The notes under the pieces were generated by a model, which was given only the letters and a program-made list of their open reading frames with translations, made no database searches and was not told the DNA's origin. Of a stretch of DNA of 64,000 nt, positions 1 through 8,857 are shown one piece after another; the stretch's first letter is position 1, and the number at the start of each line of letters is the position of its first letter. Source of the DNA: Halorhodospira halophila (lineage in GTDB: Bacteria; Pseudomonadota; Gammaproteobacteria; Nitrococcales; Halorhodospiraceae); contig NZ_NHSN01000015.1 in assembly GCF_016653405.1 (NCBI RefSeq), forward strand, positions 50,891 through 114,890. The letters run 5' to 3'. The position numbers and the translations under genes are program-made.

Positions 1-1232
1 CCGGTCTCCGCGAGCGCCCGCTCCAGATCGCCGATCAGTCCGTCGTCGTTGAGGTTGCGTGCGGAGAGGTTCAACGCCACGTGCCAGGGGCGACCGTCGC
101 GCTGGAGCTCAGCCAGATCGCGCAGCGCGGCGGAGACCACCCAGGGCGTCAGCTCGTGGATCAGGTGGCTGCTCTCCAGCTGCGGGATGAAACGCACCGG
201 GGTCAACAAGCCGTGCTCCGGATGCTGCCAGCGCAGCAGCGCCTCGGTACCCACCACCCTCTCCTGCTCCAGGTGCCATTTGGGCTGGTGGTAGAGGCAG
301 AGCTCACCGTGGGAGACCGCACGCCGGAAGCCGCTGAGCAGCACCAGGTTCTCGCGGCTGGTCTGATCACTGCCGGCATCGTAAACGCGCTCGCGCTCGC
401 CCCGCCGGCTGGCCAGATCGGCGGCGATGGTCGCGCGCTGGATCAGCTCCTCGGCGCTGGCGCCGTGCTCCGGATGGTCGGCCCGCCCGAAGGTCAGGTT
501 CACGTAGAGCGGCACCCCATCGGCGACCAGGGGCTCCATAAAATGCGCGCGGATGCGCGCGCGGACATCATCCAGCCGCTCCCCGTCGACGACCACCGCG
601 AACCGCTCCCCGTGGAGGTGGTAGACCCCGGCATCGCCCTGGCACGAGGCCTGGAGCCGCTGCACCACGCCACCAATCAGCCGCACGCCCACCTCCGGGC
701 CGAAGGTGTTCACCAGCTCGGTGTAGTTGTCGAAGATGGCCACCAGCACCGAGAGGCGCCGCGGGGCGTGTCCGGATACCGGCGGCTCCAGCGTCCGCTC
801 CAGCGCCTGGCGCAGCGGCTGCTGGCTCGGCGCCCCGCTGACCGGGTCCTCGCCGAGCAGGCGGGCCACCGCCTGACCGAGCATGCCCACCACACCGCCG
901 ACAAAGACAAAAAAGGCAGTGCGGTAGATCCAGTTGACCGGGTCCTGCATCTCGCCGGTGGCGGTATCGATGGGCATCCCCGGCCCCAGAGCGAGCCCGC
1001 CGGCCAGCCCCGCGGCCACACCGCCGGCGGCACCGAAGAGCGCGGCGCCGAGCAGCACGGGCAGGTACATGATGTGGGAGAACGCGTACCGGATACCGCC
1101 GGTCTGCCAGACTAGGAACGTGGTCGCGGCGACGAGGGTAGCGATCCCGGCCACGGCCAGCCAGCGGCGCAGGCCGGCGGGGTGTTGCCAGCGCGTCAGG
1201 GCCAACGCCAGCGCGCGATCCATCCTTGCCAT
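1..1232 (-). CDS. Membrane-anchored degenerate-GGDEF/EAL protein (partial, 3' end outside window)
   Basis: Reading leftward from an ATG at 1232, the frame stays open to the window edge, giving about 410 residues without the C-terminus. An N-terminal membrane region of several hydrophobic segments covers roughly residues 10-105. A diguanylate-cyclase-like domain follows, but where GGDEF should be the sequence reads HGERF, so cyclase activity is unlikely. The C-terminal part is an EAL domain, with an intact TEALLRW motif and the NLSAR motif before the cut. The likely role is c-di-GMP hydrolysis, with the dead GGDEF as a regulatory domain. A second in-frame ATG lies at 1223; AAAGG upstream favours 1232. 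The domain reading is direct. Activity is inferred because the later catalytic residues are outside the window. Confidence 0.85.
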   Translation of the reverse strand, partial: MARMDRALALALTRWQHPAGLRRWLAVAGIATLVAATTFLVWQTGGIRYAFSHIMYLPVLLGAALFGAAGGVAAGLAGGLALGPGMPIDTATGEMQDPVNWIYRTAFFVFVGGVVGMLGQAVARLLGEDPVSGAPSQQPLRQALERTLEPPVSGHAPRRLSVLVAIFDNYTELVNTFGPEVGVRLIGGVVQRLQASCQGDAGVYHLHGERFAVVVDGERLDDVRARIRAHFMEPLVADGVPLYVNLTFGRADHPEHGASAEELIQRATIAADLASRRGERERVYDAGSDQTSRENLVLLSGFRRAVSHGELCLYHQPKWHLEQERVVGTEALLRWQHPEHGLLTPVRFIPQLESSHLIHELTPWVVSAALRDLAELQRDGRPWHVALNLSARNLNDDGLIGDLERALAET

Positions 1233-1569
1233 GCAGGGGCCCTTTCCGTAGCCCTGGTGAGGGCACCGCCATGAAGCGACACGGTGCCGCATGACTGCAA
1301 CCGTATCGCAACCGGCACGGACCGACCACCCCACCCACTCACGCGGCTCCCACCGAACCGCGCCCCGACACCAACGCCCCCACAATCCACAAGTACATTC
1401 ACAAGGGGCGCTGCCCAGCGTAGACTGTCCCCAAGGCGCGCCGCGCACCGTTCTCACCGACATCAGGGAGACGGACCCAAGCGACGGTCGCGCCCCATTG
1501 GATCGAACCGGAACCGGGAGACCCCCATTGATGAAAGACACAACGAAGCAGCTTCAGGGACATCGCTCG
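1233..1569. other. Non-coding gap before the pilin gene
   Basis: About 300 bases separate the divergent EAL gene and the pilin gene. No convincing gene, tRNA or strong hairpin was seen. The stretch must hold promoters for both neighbours, but no clear sigma-70 or sigma-54 site could be picked by eye. Confidence 0.4.
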
Positions 1570-2028
1570 ATGACCCTCGTCGAACTCGCCAAGCAGCATG
1601 TGCATCGCATGAGCAGCGAGCCGCGCCGCCGCCGTCAGCGTGAGGAAGGGTTCACGTTGATTGAGTTGGTTATTGTTTTGGTTGTTCTGGGTATTCTGGC
1701 GGCGATTGCGGTGCCGCAGTTTACGGGTCTTCAGGAGCGTACCCAGCTTGCATCTCTTGCTACGGCTGCAGCTTCAGGAGCCAGCAATGTAGCAACCGAC
1801 GAGGCACTTTCCGGCGGCACGTGGCCCGGTGGCACTTTTGCAGAAAGCAATCTTGACGACCTTATTGATGATTGGGATAACTATCCGTGGGATTCGGCAA
1901 GCGACCTCGACATAAGCGAGGACAACAGAGATGATTGCGAAGGCGCTCATTTCACGGTCCCCGATGTCGAAGCTGGCAATATCGTCGGCCAAAGAAATGC
2001 GTGTCTTACCGTCCCTAGTAGTGACTGA
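1570..2028 (+). CDS. Type IV pilin-like protein
   Basis: This encodes about 152 residues with a class III prepilin signature: a basic leader ending in RRRRQREEG, cleavage before Phe, then FTLIELVIVLVVLGILAA with the conserved Glu at mature position 5. That helix drives inner-membrane insertion and pilus assembly. The rest is short and very acidic (DDLIDDWDNYPWDSASDLD), with two cysteines near the C-terminus able to form the usual D-loop. AGGGA at 1556-1560, nine bases ahead, favours the ATG at 1570. ATGs at 1531 (GGGAG upstream) and 1609 are alternatives. Codons in the N-terminal helix are T-rich (ttg, gtt, att), unlike the GC-ending codons of neighbours, which may reflect transfer or selection. 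No other pilus genes adjoin it, so it may be a minor or orphan pilin. Confidence 0.85.
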   Translation: MTLVELAKQHVHRMSSEPRRRRQREEGFTLIELVIVLVVLGILAAIAVPQFTGLQERTQLASLATAAASGASNVATDEALSGGTWPGGTFAESNLDDLIDDWDNYPWDSASDLDISEDNRDDCEGAHFTVPDVEAGNIVGQRNACLTVPSSD

Positions 2029-2052
2029 GGGACAGTCACCTTGGTCTTATAT

Positions 2053-2075
2053 CCCCCGATATTATCTTCGGGGGG
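2053..2075 (+). terminator. Hairpin after the pilin gene
   Basis: The arms CCCCCGA (2053-2059) and TCGGGGG (2068-2074) form a 7-bp stem with an 8-base loop, 25 bases after the pilin stop. Only a weak CT-rich run follows (cctcctcttt). It may terminate or protect the pilin transcript. Confidence 0.5.
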
Positions 2076-2114
2076 TACCTCCTCTTTCACAAATCGGCAC
2101 AATCCAGCTCACCC

Positions 2115-2300
2115 CTAAATAGTCGGTTCTGAATAACCGGCTATGCCGGAACGCCGGCGGATTCCGGTGCGCCCACCAGCGGGCGCTAACCACCCAGACG
2201 CGAGAGCAGCCACCCCAGTAGAACGCGCAAAAGAGCTGGCATGGCCCGCAGCAGGAGCCGGATGTTGTGCCCGGCGGCGGCCAAAACAGCGTTCATCTCC
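2115..2300 (-). mobile_element. Remnant of an IS5-type insertion sequence (transposase 3' end and one terminus)
   Basis: On the minus strand, from 2296 to the TAG at 2186, the frame reads MNAVLAAAGHNIRLLLRA followed by a Leu-rich end. This strongly resembles the last residues of IS5-group transposases (pattern GDxxNAxLxxxGHNLRxLL). Past the stop comes a candidate element terminus, TAGTCGGTTCTGAATAA on the plus strand at 2120-2136. Only about 190 bases remain; the body of the element and the other end are missing. The remnant abuts, and supplies the stop codon of, the NERD gene. The family assignment is from motif memory and the left boundary is approximate. Confidence 0.65.
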
Positions 2301-2937
2301 CAGAAACCCGCTCCTGAACATTCCTTCGGTGTCGCAAGTCGGTCTTGATGGACCGAACCAGCCTACCCTGCTCGATCGCTTGGATGATCTTTTCCACCTC
2401 ATCTTCCGGTAAAATCGGCCGCTTTTTTGACTTGATATACCGGATCACCCCCCTGCCGTAGGTCACGTTGTCCGGCATATCAGTCTTGAACCGACCCTCC
2501 CCGATGAACACCACCACAGAGAATACCTGATCATCCCTTAAATCCAGCAGCTGCTGCAGGGCGCGGACATGCTTGTTGTTCTGGCGCAGGGGATTCTGAA
2601 ATTTTCTGGAGTGCCTGTAGATCTTTTGCGTCCAGGTTTTCTGGTTCGGCTTCCCGTATATCCAGCCCTTCATGTTCTTGGTCTCCACAACGAAGACCCC
2701 ATAAACCGATACGATGATATGATCGATTTGAGTCGTCCCGTCCGCAGTGGGTAGCGTGACGTTGCGGATCAGGTGATACGACTCTCGGTCGAGAGAAAGA
2801 CGAATCAGCAGGTTGATTACTACCTCGCCGAGCGCACCCTTGAACCAGGGCGTCCGCACAACGAGCACGAGGACGACCGCGGGCACCAGGTACCACAGCA
2901 TTCCCATGAGCGGGTCCAACACAGCAAAGAAGTCCAT
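2293..2937 (-). CDS. NERD-domain membrane protein, 3' end replaced by IS remnant
   Basis: This 214-residue protein has one N-terminal membrane helix (about residues 10-30) followed by a NERD (nuclease-related) domain at about 40-165. The PD-(D/E)xK-like core is visible as TQIDHIIVSVYGVFVVETKN. NERD proteins are predicted membrane-tethered nucleases of uncertain function. ATG 2937 is preferred over the in-frame 2982 because GAAGAGGATAAGGGA lies immediately upstream. The last residues, NVQERVSGR, run into IS5-type sequence and the stop TGA overlaps the remnant. Family members often continue into a C-terminal zinc ribbon, which is absent here. Base composition is more AT-rich than the surroundings. 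The protein may still be folded, because the NERD core is complete. Confidence 0.75.
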   Translation of the reverse strand: MDFFAVLDPLMGMLWYLVPAVVLVLVVRTPWFKGALGEVVINLLIRLSLDRESYHLIRNVTLPTADGTTQIDHIIVSVYGVFVVETKNMKGWIYGKPNQKTWTQKIYRHSRKFQNPLRQNNKHVRALQQLLDLRDDQVFSVVVFIGEGRFKTDMPDNVTYGRGVIRYIKSKKRPILPEDEVEKIIQAIEQGRLVRSIKTDLRHRRNVQERVSGR

Positions 2938-3028
2938 TCCCTTATCCTCTTCCCGGAACCGCCCATAGCGACGGGCGAGCATCCGCCAGGGCGCGCAACC
3001 CTCGCTGCGGGCCCATCCTATCTAGGCT

Positions 3029-4180
3029 TTAGCGTTCCACACCCACCGGCACCCCCCAGTCGAGCAGCAGCCCCGTGGCCGGCGGCGAGAGCGCGGTGGC
3101 GAAGGACATGGCGGCGTGGGCCAGGGCGCGAATGCCGCCGAGGTTGTGGATGCCGTAGAGCTCCGCCCACAGGGCGTTGATGGCCGGGGCACCGACGCCG
3201 GCGGAAAGACCGGCCAAGAGCATATAGGCCGGCACCACCCAGGGTCCGGTGAACACTGCGGCGAGCGTCAACCCGGTGAGCAGCGGCAGCAGGGCCAGCG
3301 GCAGGGCGCGGCGGGCGGTGATCCGATCCACCCACGGCCCGCCGAAGAGCAGTCCCACCACGTGGGCGGCGGCGAAACCGAGGAACGAGGCGGCCATCAG
3401 CTCCAGCGGCCAACCGCGGGTGTCGGCGATGTGGACCTGATGGAAGAAGAGGAAGGTCACCGCCGTGGGGGCGGCCAGCACCCCGGGCAGGTAGAACCAC
3501 ATCCGCCGGTCGCGGAGCACGTCGCGGCGCCGCCAGCCGGCGCCGGCCGGCTGCTCATCAGCCAGGCGCTCGATGCGTCGGCGCCGGGTGCCGTGACCGC
3601 GCAGCAGAACCAGCAGCGCCGGCAATCCGATGAACAACAGTAATGCGGCCACCAGCAGCCATACCTGCTGCCACGCCAGGAAGGCCATCAGCACCACGGC
3701 ACTGGCCGGCAGCACCGCCTCGGCCGCCGGCAGGCCCAGGGCGGCAAGGCCCAGGGCGCGGCCGCGCCGGGCGTCGAAGTAGCGCGCCATGCTGCTGAAG
3801 GCCATGTGGGTCATCAGCCCCTGGCCGCTGAGTCGCAGCAGCAGGAGTGCCAGCAGGAGAACGGCCGCGTGCTCCGCCACACCAAGCAGCAACGCCCCGG
3901 CGGCCAGGCCGATTACGGTGGCGGCGGCAAAGACGCGCAGGTCGATACGATCCAGCGCCCGACCCAGCCAGACCACCGCCGCGGCACTGCCCAGGGTGGC
4001 GATGCCGTAGTAGAGGCCGAAGCCGCCGTGGCCCAGGTCGAAGGTGGCGCGGATCGGCTCGCTGAACAGCGAGACGAAGAAGGTCTGCCCGAAGCCGGAG
4101 AGGGCCGCGGCCAGCAGACCGAATCCGAGAAAGCGACGGTTCTCAATAACGAACCGCAGGTATTCGGATCCGCCTGCCAA
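3029..4180 (-). CDS. Major facilitator superfamily transporter
   Basis: This encodes 383 residues with about twelve hydrophobic segments and a basic central loop (RGHGTRRRRIERL, about residue 200) between two six-helix halves, the standard MFS layout. The inter-helix motif appears as WLGRALDRIDLR near residue 70. The reading starts at TTG, with GAGG ten bases upstream; no good ATG lies near. The substrate cannot be told from sequence. The gene ends just before the NERD gene and follows the BCCT carrier gene on the same strand with a 62-base gap, so joint transcription with the carrier is possible. Confidence 0.8.
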   Translation of the reverse strand: MAGGSEYLRFVIENRRFLGFGLLAAALSGFGQTFFVSLFSEPIRATFDLGHGGFGLYYGIATLGSAAAVVWLGRALDRIDLRVFAAATVIGLAAGALLLGVAEHAAVLLLALLLLRLSGQGLMTHMAFSSMARYFDARRGRALGLAALGLPAAEAVLPASAVVLMAFLAWQQVWLLVAALLLFIGLPALLVLLRGHGTRRRRIERLADEQPAGAGWRRRDVLRDRRMWFYLPGVLAAPTAVTFLFFHQVHIADTRGWPLELMAASFLGFAAAHVVGLLFGGPWVDRITARRALPLALLPLLTGLTLAAVFTGPWVVPAYMLLAGLSAGVGAPAINALWAELYGIHNLGGIRALAHAAMSFATALSPPATGLLLDWGVPVGVER

Positions 4181-4242
4181 GGCCGCGATGCCTCCCTCCG
4201 TTCCGGTGGGTGGGTGGACTCCGTGCCGGAGTCGGGCGCCGT

Positions 4243-5847
4243 TCAGCGCCCGGCCGGCTTCTCCGCCCGGGCCGGCTCACCGTCGATGGCCGGCTCCTCA
4301 CCGTCAGCCAGGTGCATCGCCATGCGCGGCGCGTACCACAGCGACGGCAGCAGGATCAGCGACACCGGCACGGCGGTGACTACGATGAACGACTGCAGCG
4401 CGGTGATGCTGCCCTCGCCCATAAGCATGAGGATCATCGCCATCACGCCGAGCACCAGGCCCCAGAAGACCCGCAGCCAGGTGGCCGGCTCGTCGCCCTC
4501 GCTCATGGTCAGCGAGATGGTGTAGGTCATCGAGTCCGAGGTGGTAGCCACGAAGATGGTGGTCAGCACCAGGAAGAGGACGGCGATGATCGCACCGAAG
4601 GGCAGCTGCTGCGCGATCGCCATCATCGCCGCGGGCAGCCCGGCCTCGTGGTACGGCTCGGAGACGGCGCCGGGCGTGGCCAGCTCGAAGGCGATCCCGG
4701 AGCCGCCGACGATGGCGAACCAGAAGCAGGTGGCCACCGGGGCGAGCACCGACATGGCCAGCACGATCTGGCGGATGGTGCGCCCGCGCGAGATCCGCGC
4801 GACGAAGATCGCCATCAGCGGCCCGTAGCCCATGAACCAGCCCCAGAAGAAGACGGTCCACCAGTCCAGCCAGGCCGGATCCTCGCGGAAGGTGGCCATG
4901 GGCACCAGGTTGTCCACGTAGGCGCCCATGCCCTGGACGAAGCCGTCGATGATGAACGCCGTCGGGCCGAAGAGCAGGATGAAGGCGGCCAGGAACAGCG
5001 CCAGCATCACGTTGAAGCGGCTGAGCATGCGGATGCCGCGGTTCAGCCCGGTGATCGCCGAGAACAGGTAGATGGGGATTACCGCCAGCAGCACCGCCGC
5101 GGGCAGCCACACGCTATCCGGCAGCCCGAAGAGATCGCTCAGCCCGTAGGCCACCTGCAGCCCGAGGAAGCCGAGCGGCCCCACCGTACCGGCCACCACG
5201 GCGATCACGCAGAAGGTGTCGACGATCGCCCCCGGCGTGCCGTGCATGATGCGCTCGCCAAAGAGCGGGTAGAGCAGCGTGCGCGGCTTCAGCGGCCAGC
5301 CCCGGTGGTAGTGGAGCTGCATGAGCATGCCGCCGGTCAGCGCGCCGAGGATCGACCAGGCCAGGAAGCCCCAGTGCATGAAGCTCTGCGCCAGCGCGGG
5401 GACGGCCGCCCCCTCCTCGCCGCCCTCGATGCCCAGCTCGGCGGCGAACAGCGGCGCCGGGTCCATGAAGTGGGCGATGGGCTCGGCGGCCGCCCAGAAG
5501 ACGCCGCCGCCGGCGAGCAGCGTGGCCATGATCATGGCCAGCCAGGAGAAGTTGCTGTAATCCGGCTGGTCGTTGCCGACCCGCAGCCGGCCCAGCGGGC
5601 TGAAGGCCATGACCAGGGCGATCAGGAAAGTGGCGAGCATCAGCAGCTGCCAGTACGCGCCGAAGTACTGCGTGGCGTAACCGAAGGTGGTGTCCACCGC
5701 GGCGCTCAGCCAGTCCAGATCCAGCGCCGCCATGGCGATGAAGGCCAGGACGAAGCCACCCGAGAGCACCATCACGGTGCGCTCGTTGCCGCGAATCTCG
5801 CGTTCGGGCACAGCCTGGCGGTTACCCGCCGTTTCGGGTTGGGACAT
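4243..5847 (-). CDS. BCCT-family betaine/choline/carnitine-type transporter
   Basis: This 534-residue protein with about twelve membrane segments is a BCCT secondary transporter for quaternary ammonium compounds such as glycine betaine. Family signatures visible include the Gly-rich unwound helix segment (LLAGGGVFWAAAEP, about residue 110) and the Trp-rich signature WWTVFFWGWFMGYGP (about residue 330) followed by ARISRGRTIRQ. The N- and C-terminal cytoplasmic tails are short and charged. Such carriers import osmoprotectants at the inner membrane, which fits a halophile. The exact substrate is not proven. A possible sigma-70 promoter lies about 100 bases upstream. Confidence 0.92.
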   Translation of the reverse strand: MSQPETAGNRQAVPEREIRGNERTVMVLSGGFVLAFIAMAALDLDWLSAAVDTTFGYATQYFGAYWQLLMLATFLIALVMAFSPLGRLRVGNDQPDYSNFSWLAMIMATLLAGGGVFWAAAEPIAHFMDPAPLFAAELGIEGGEEGAAVPALAQSFMHWGFLAWSILGALTGGMLMQLHYHRGWPLKPRTLLYPLFGERIMHGTPGAIVDTFCVIAVVAGTVGPLGFLGLQVAYGLSDLFGLPDSVWLPAAVLLAVIPIYLFSAITGLNRGIRMLSRFNVMLALFLAAFILLFGPTAFIIDGFVQGMGAYVDNLVPMATFREDPAWLDWWTVFFWGWFMGYGPLMAIFVARISRGRTIRQIVLAMSVLAPVATCFWFAIVGGSGIAFELATPGAVSEPYHEAGLPAAMMAIAQQLPFGAIIAVLFLVLTTIFVATTSDSMTYTISLTMSEGDEPATWLRVFWGLVLGVMAMILMLMGEGSITALQSFIVVTAVPVSLILLPSLWYAPRMAMHLADGEEPAIDGEPARAEKPAGR

Positions 5848-5948
5848 GGGGAATCAGGCTCCGTTTCGTCGTGCGAAGGGCCACGACCACCCCGCCTGCA
5901 CGGGCTCGGACGCACAAAACTGGGGCAGCCCCGGGGGAAAGGCGCTGA

Positions 5949-5977
5949 ACGGTACCGCTTCGATTGCACAATTTCAA
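5949..5977 (-). promoter_or_regulatory. Possible sigma-70 promoter of the BCCT gene
   Basis: On the minus strand TTGAAA (5977-5972) is followed after 17 bases by TACCGT (5954-5949), about 100 bases ahead of the BCCT start codon. The -35 match is good and the -10 match modest. Confidence 0.35.
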
Positions 5978-6063
5978 GGCACCAGCCCCAGGGAAACCGG
6001 GCCGTTGGCCACCGAGAGCGGCGCCACACGGGGCTTTCAGGCGCCCCGGGCCCTGCACCACCG

Positions 6064-8040
6064 TCAGCCGCGGCCGGTGCCGCCCCGGCGGACCCACTCG
6101 AGCACACGCGAGAGTTCGTCGCGGTCGAGGGGCTTGGTCAGGGTGGCATCACTGCCCTGGCGGGCGCAGTCCTCCCAGACCTGCTCCACGGCGTGGGCGG
6201 TGCACATCACCACCGGCGTGCGGGACCAGCCGCGCTGCGCCTCACGCTCGCGCAGGATCCCGAGGGCCTGGCACCCATCCATGCCGGGCATCTGGACGTC
6301 CAGCAGGAGCAGATCGGGGCGCTCCCGCTCCCACTGCGCAACCACCGCCTCGCCGTCTTCGACCACCGTGACCCGGCACGTCTGCTGCTCCAGAAGGGTT
6401 CGGATCAACAGGGCGTTGGTTGGCTCGTCCTCGGCCACCAGCACCTGCAGCGGCGCGTCCGTCGCGGCCCCCTTGGCCGTCGGGGCTGCGGCCGGCGCAG
6501 CGTCACCATCCGCCGGGGGCTCCGTTGCCGGCAGACGAGCTGTGAAATGGAAGGTCGATCCGGCCCCCGGGGTGCTCTGCACCCCGAGCTCACCGCCCAT
6601 CAGGCGAACCAGCTCCTTGCAGATGGTCAGTCCCAGCCCGCTGCCCTCCTGCCGGCGGAAGACATCGTCGCCCTGGGTGAAGGCGCGGAAGATGCGCTGC
6701 TGATCCGTCTCGGAGATCCCCGGCCCGGTGTCGGTAACCGCCACCAGCAGCCGGTCATCGCCGTCCGCCGGGGCCACGGTGATGGTCACACTGCCCTGCT
6801 CGGTGAACTTGATGGCGTTATTCGCCAGGTTGTAGAGCACCTGACCGAAGCGTACGGCGTCCCCCTCGACCCACTCCGGGACCGCCGGATCGACGGTCAG
6901 CGTCAGCGCCAGCCCCTGCTCGGCGGCCAGGGCCTCCAGCAGCTTGCTCTCGTCGGCCAGGTAGGCGCGCAGCTCGAACGGCTCGCGCTCGAGCCGGAGT
7001 TCGCCGGCCTCGAGCCGCGACAGGCTGAGCAGGGTGTCCACCAGCCCGAGCAGGGTTTGGCTGGCGGTGCGGCACAGCTCCACGTAGCGGCGCTGCTCGT
7101 CGTCGAGCCGGGTATCCTCAAGCAGCCCGGTGAAGCCAACCACGGCGTTGAGCGGCGTGCGCAGGTCGTGGCTGACCGCAGCGAGGAAGGTGCTGCGGTC
7201 TCGGTCCGCCTGCTTGCGCGCCCGCTCAAGCTCCATGCGTTCGGTGATGTCGTAGAGCGCGCCCTGGAAGACCTGGCGCCCGTTGGCCGGCAGCTCCACC
7301 ATCTGCCAGATATCCCGGACCCAGCGGGTGGAGCCATCCCGGTGGCGGATCCGATAGCGCAGATCCCCCACCCGCTCCCCCCGGCTCCGGATGGCGGCGT
7401 CCTCGACATCGACGCGCTCGCGGTCATCCGGGTGGATCAGATCCGACCAACAGCTCGTCCGATCCAGCAGGTAGGCTCGGTCGTAGCCGGTGATCGACTC
7501 CACGGCCCCGCTAAGCAGAAGAATCCGGTAATCCTCCGGATCGATCTGATAGGCAATCCCCAGAAAGCCCTCGAGGAAGCGGCGGTAGCGCTCCTCACTC
7601 TTGCGCAGCGCGTGCTCGGTCTCTTTCTGTTCGGTCAGCTCGCGGATGATGGTCGAACAGCGCTGCGCCTCACCGTGCTCATCCCTGTGGATGATCAGCG
7701 TCTGCAGCACCGGGATCGAGCGGCCGTCCTCCACGCAGAGCACCGCAGTCTCGCCCTGCCAGACCCCGTCGCGCCGCGCCGCCGGAAGCCCCTCATCGAG
7801 GACGCGCCGGGTCGCCCACTCCGGGTGCGAATCGGCGATGCGCTGCTCCAAGGGCTTGTCCGGGCGCGGCTCGCCCATGATCCGGCGCATGGCCGGGTTT
7901 CGGTAAAGCTCGCAGCCACCGCGCAGGTCCGCGACGCCGACCAGCTCGGGGGCGGCCTCGACCATCTCCAGCAGCTCCGCCGGCGCGATTTCGTGTCCGC
8001 CGATGCCGCGCTCCACGCCCCCACCATTGCCACTGGCCAT
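6064..8040 (-). CDS. Hybrid sensor histidine kinase (PAS-PAS-HisKA-HATPase-REC)
   Basis: This 658-residue cytosolic protein has no membrane segment. Its order is PAS (about 15-138), PAS with PAC (about 145-275), a HisKA box with phospho-acceptor His291 in SHDLRTPLNA, a HATPase domain (N-box NLANNAIKFTEQG, then DTGPGIS and GSGLGLTI), and a C-terminal receiver (about 535-655) with LLLLDVQMPG and the conserved Lys in LTKPLD. All catalytic motifs look intact. GGAG sits seven bases ahead of the ATG. The kinase region is close to that of the kinase at 34280-36895 (shared QADRDR-TFLAAVSHDLRTPL), suggesting paralogues. No cognate DNA-binding regulator adjoins it. The ligand is unknown. Confidence 0.92.
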   Translation of the reverse strand: MASGNGGGVERGIGGHEIAPAELLEMVEAAPELVGVADLRGGCELYRNPAMRRIMGEPRPDKPLEQRIADSHPEWATRRVLDEGLPAARRDGVWQGETAVLCVEDGRSIPVLQTLIIHRDEHGEAQRCSTIIRELTEQKETEHALRKSEERYRRFLEGFLGIAYQIDPEDYRILLLSGAVESITGYDRAYLLDRTSCWSDLIHPDDRERVDVEDAAIRSRGERVGDLRYRIRHRDGSTRWVRDIWQMVELPANGRQVFQGALYDITERMELERARKQADRDRSTFLAAVSHDLRTPLNAVVGFTGLLEDTRLDDEQRRYVELCRTASQTLLGLVDTLLSLSRLEAGELRLEREPFELRAYLADESKLLEALAAEQGLALTLTVDPAVPEWVEGDAVRFGQVLYNLANNAIKFTEQGSVTITVAPADGDDRLLVAVTDTGPGISETDQQRIFRAFTQGDDVFRRQEGSGLGLTICKELVRLMGGELGVQSTPGAGSTFHFTARLPATEPPADGDAAPAAAPTAKGAATDAPLQVLVAEDEPTNALLIRTLLEQQTCRVTVVEDGEAVVAQWERERPDLLLLDVQMPGMDGCQALGILREREAQRGWSRTPVVMCTAHAVEQVWEDCARQGSDATLTKPLDRDELSRVLEWVRRGGTGRG

Positions 8041-8116
8041 CCGAGACTCCGCTTGCTCAAAGCATTCAAAGGTACCACGCCCCGGGGCCCACCCGGCGCC
8101 GGCGGCCCCGCGCGGG

Positions 8117-8857
8117 TCAGTCGTCCGCTTCGATCAGGTGCACGTCCACACGCCGGTTGCGGGCGCGCTGCTCGGGGGTGTCGTTGGGCTCCAGCGGCCG
8201 CGTCTCGCCGTGGCCCTGGGCGATCAGCCGTTCCGGCGTGATCCCCGCGTCCTTGAACACGTGCACCACCGAGATCGCCCGGGCGGTGGAGAGCTCAAAG
8301 TTGGAGCGAAAGCGGTCGCTGCGGATGGGGATGTCGTCGGTGTGTCCGGTCACCCGGATCAACCCCGGGGTATCCGACAGCACGCCGGCGACCCGCTCGA
8401 GCACCGGCACGAAGGGGTCGCTGATCTCCTTGCTGCCCAGCGCGAAGGCGGCCCGCTCGGGGAAGCGCAGTAGTACGCCGTCCTCGCCCTCGCCCAGCTC
8501 CACCTCGCCGGCGGCGAGTTCCTCGGCCAGGGCGTCCTGCAGCGCCTCGAGGATCTCCGCCGTCTCGTCGTACTCCGGATCCGAAGGCGGCAGGTCATCC
8601 CGGACCTCCTGCTCCGGGGTCGGTGCCGGCCCCTCCAGGTCTACCACCGTCGGCGCGGCCTGCGGCGTGTCCTCCTGCACCACCGCGGGCCCGAGGACCT
8701 GGCGCAGGGACTCGGCGAGCTGCTGGTAGCGTTCGTTGTCGATCACAGACATGCTGTAGAGCATGACGAAGAAGACCACCAGCACCGCCATGAGGTCGGC
8801 GAAGGTGGTCATCCAGGCGGGCGAGCCGCGCGCGGTGGCCTTACTGCGGTATCTCAT
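8117..8857 (-). CDS. motB: Flagellar motor stator protein MotB/PomB
   Basis: This 246-residue protein has one N-terminal membrane helix with the ion-binding Asp in WMTTFADLMAVLVVFFVML (about residue 21). A variable acidic linker follows, then a C-terminal OmpA-like peptidoglycan-binding domain with TGHTDDIP and the NRRVDVHL end. It anchors the stator to the cell wall and carries ions to power flagellar rotation. The start overlaps the end of motA (ATGA), indicating translational coupling. The pair sits alone, away from other flagellar genes. Sequence style is closer to PomB or the second Pseudomonas stator set than to E. coli MotB, so sodium coupling is possible but not shown. Confidence 0.9.
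   Translation of the reverse strand: MRYRSKATARGSPAWMTTFADLMAVLVVFFVMLYSMSVIDNERYQQLAESLRQVLGPAVVQEDTPQAAPTVVDLEGPAPTPEQEVRDDLPPSDPEYDETAEILEALQDALAEELAAGEVELGEGEDGVLLRFPERAAFALGSKEISDPFVPVLERVAGVLSDTPGLIRVTGHTDDIPIRSDRFRSNFELSTARAISVVHVFKDAGITPERLIAQGHGETRPLEPNDTPEQRARNRRVDVHLIEADD

Noticed and set aside
1291-1569. Upstream extension of the pilin frame
   Set aside because: It would give a 120-residue pre-leader with no homology; good ribosome sites occur at 1570 and 1531.
4210-8241. Open frame of over 1300 codons on the plus strand
   Set aside because: It runs antisense to the BCCT and hybrid-kinase genes, has no recognisable domain and is rich in Arg, Gly, His and Gln, as expected for shadow frames in high-GC DNA.
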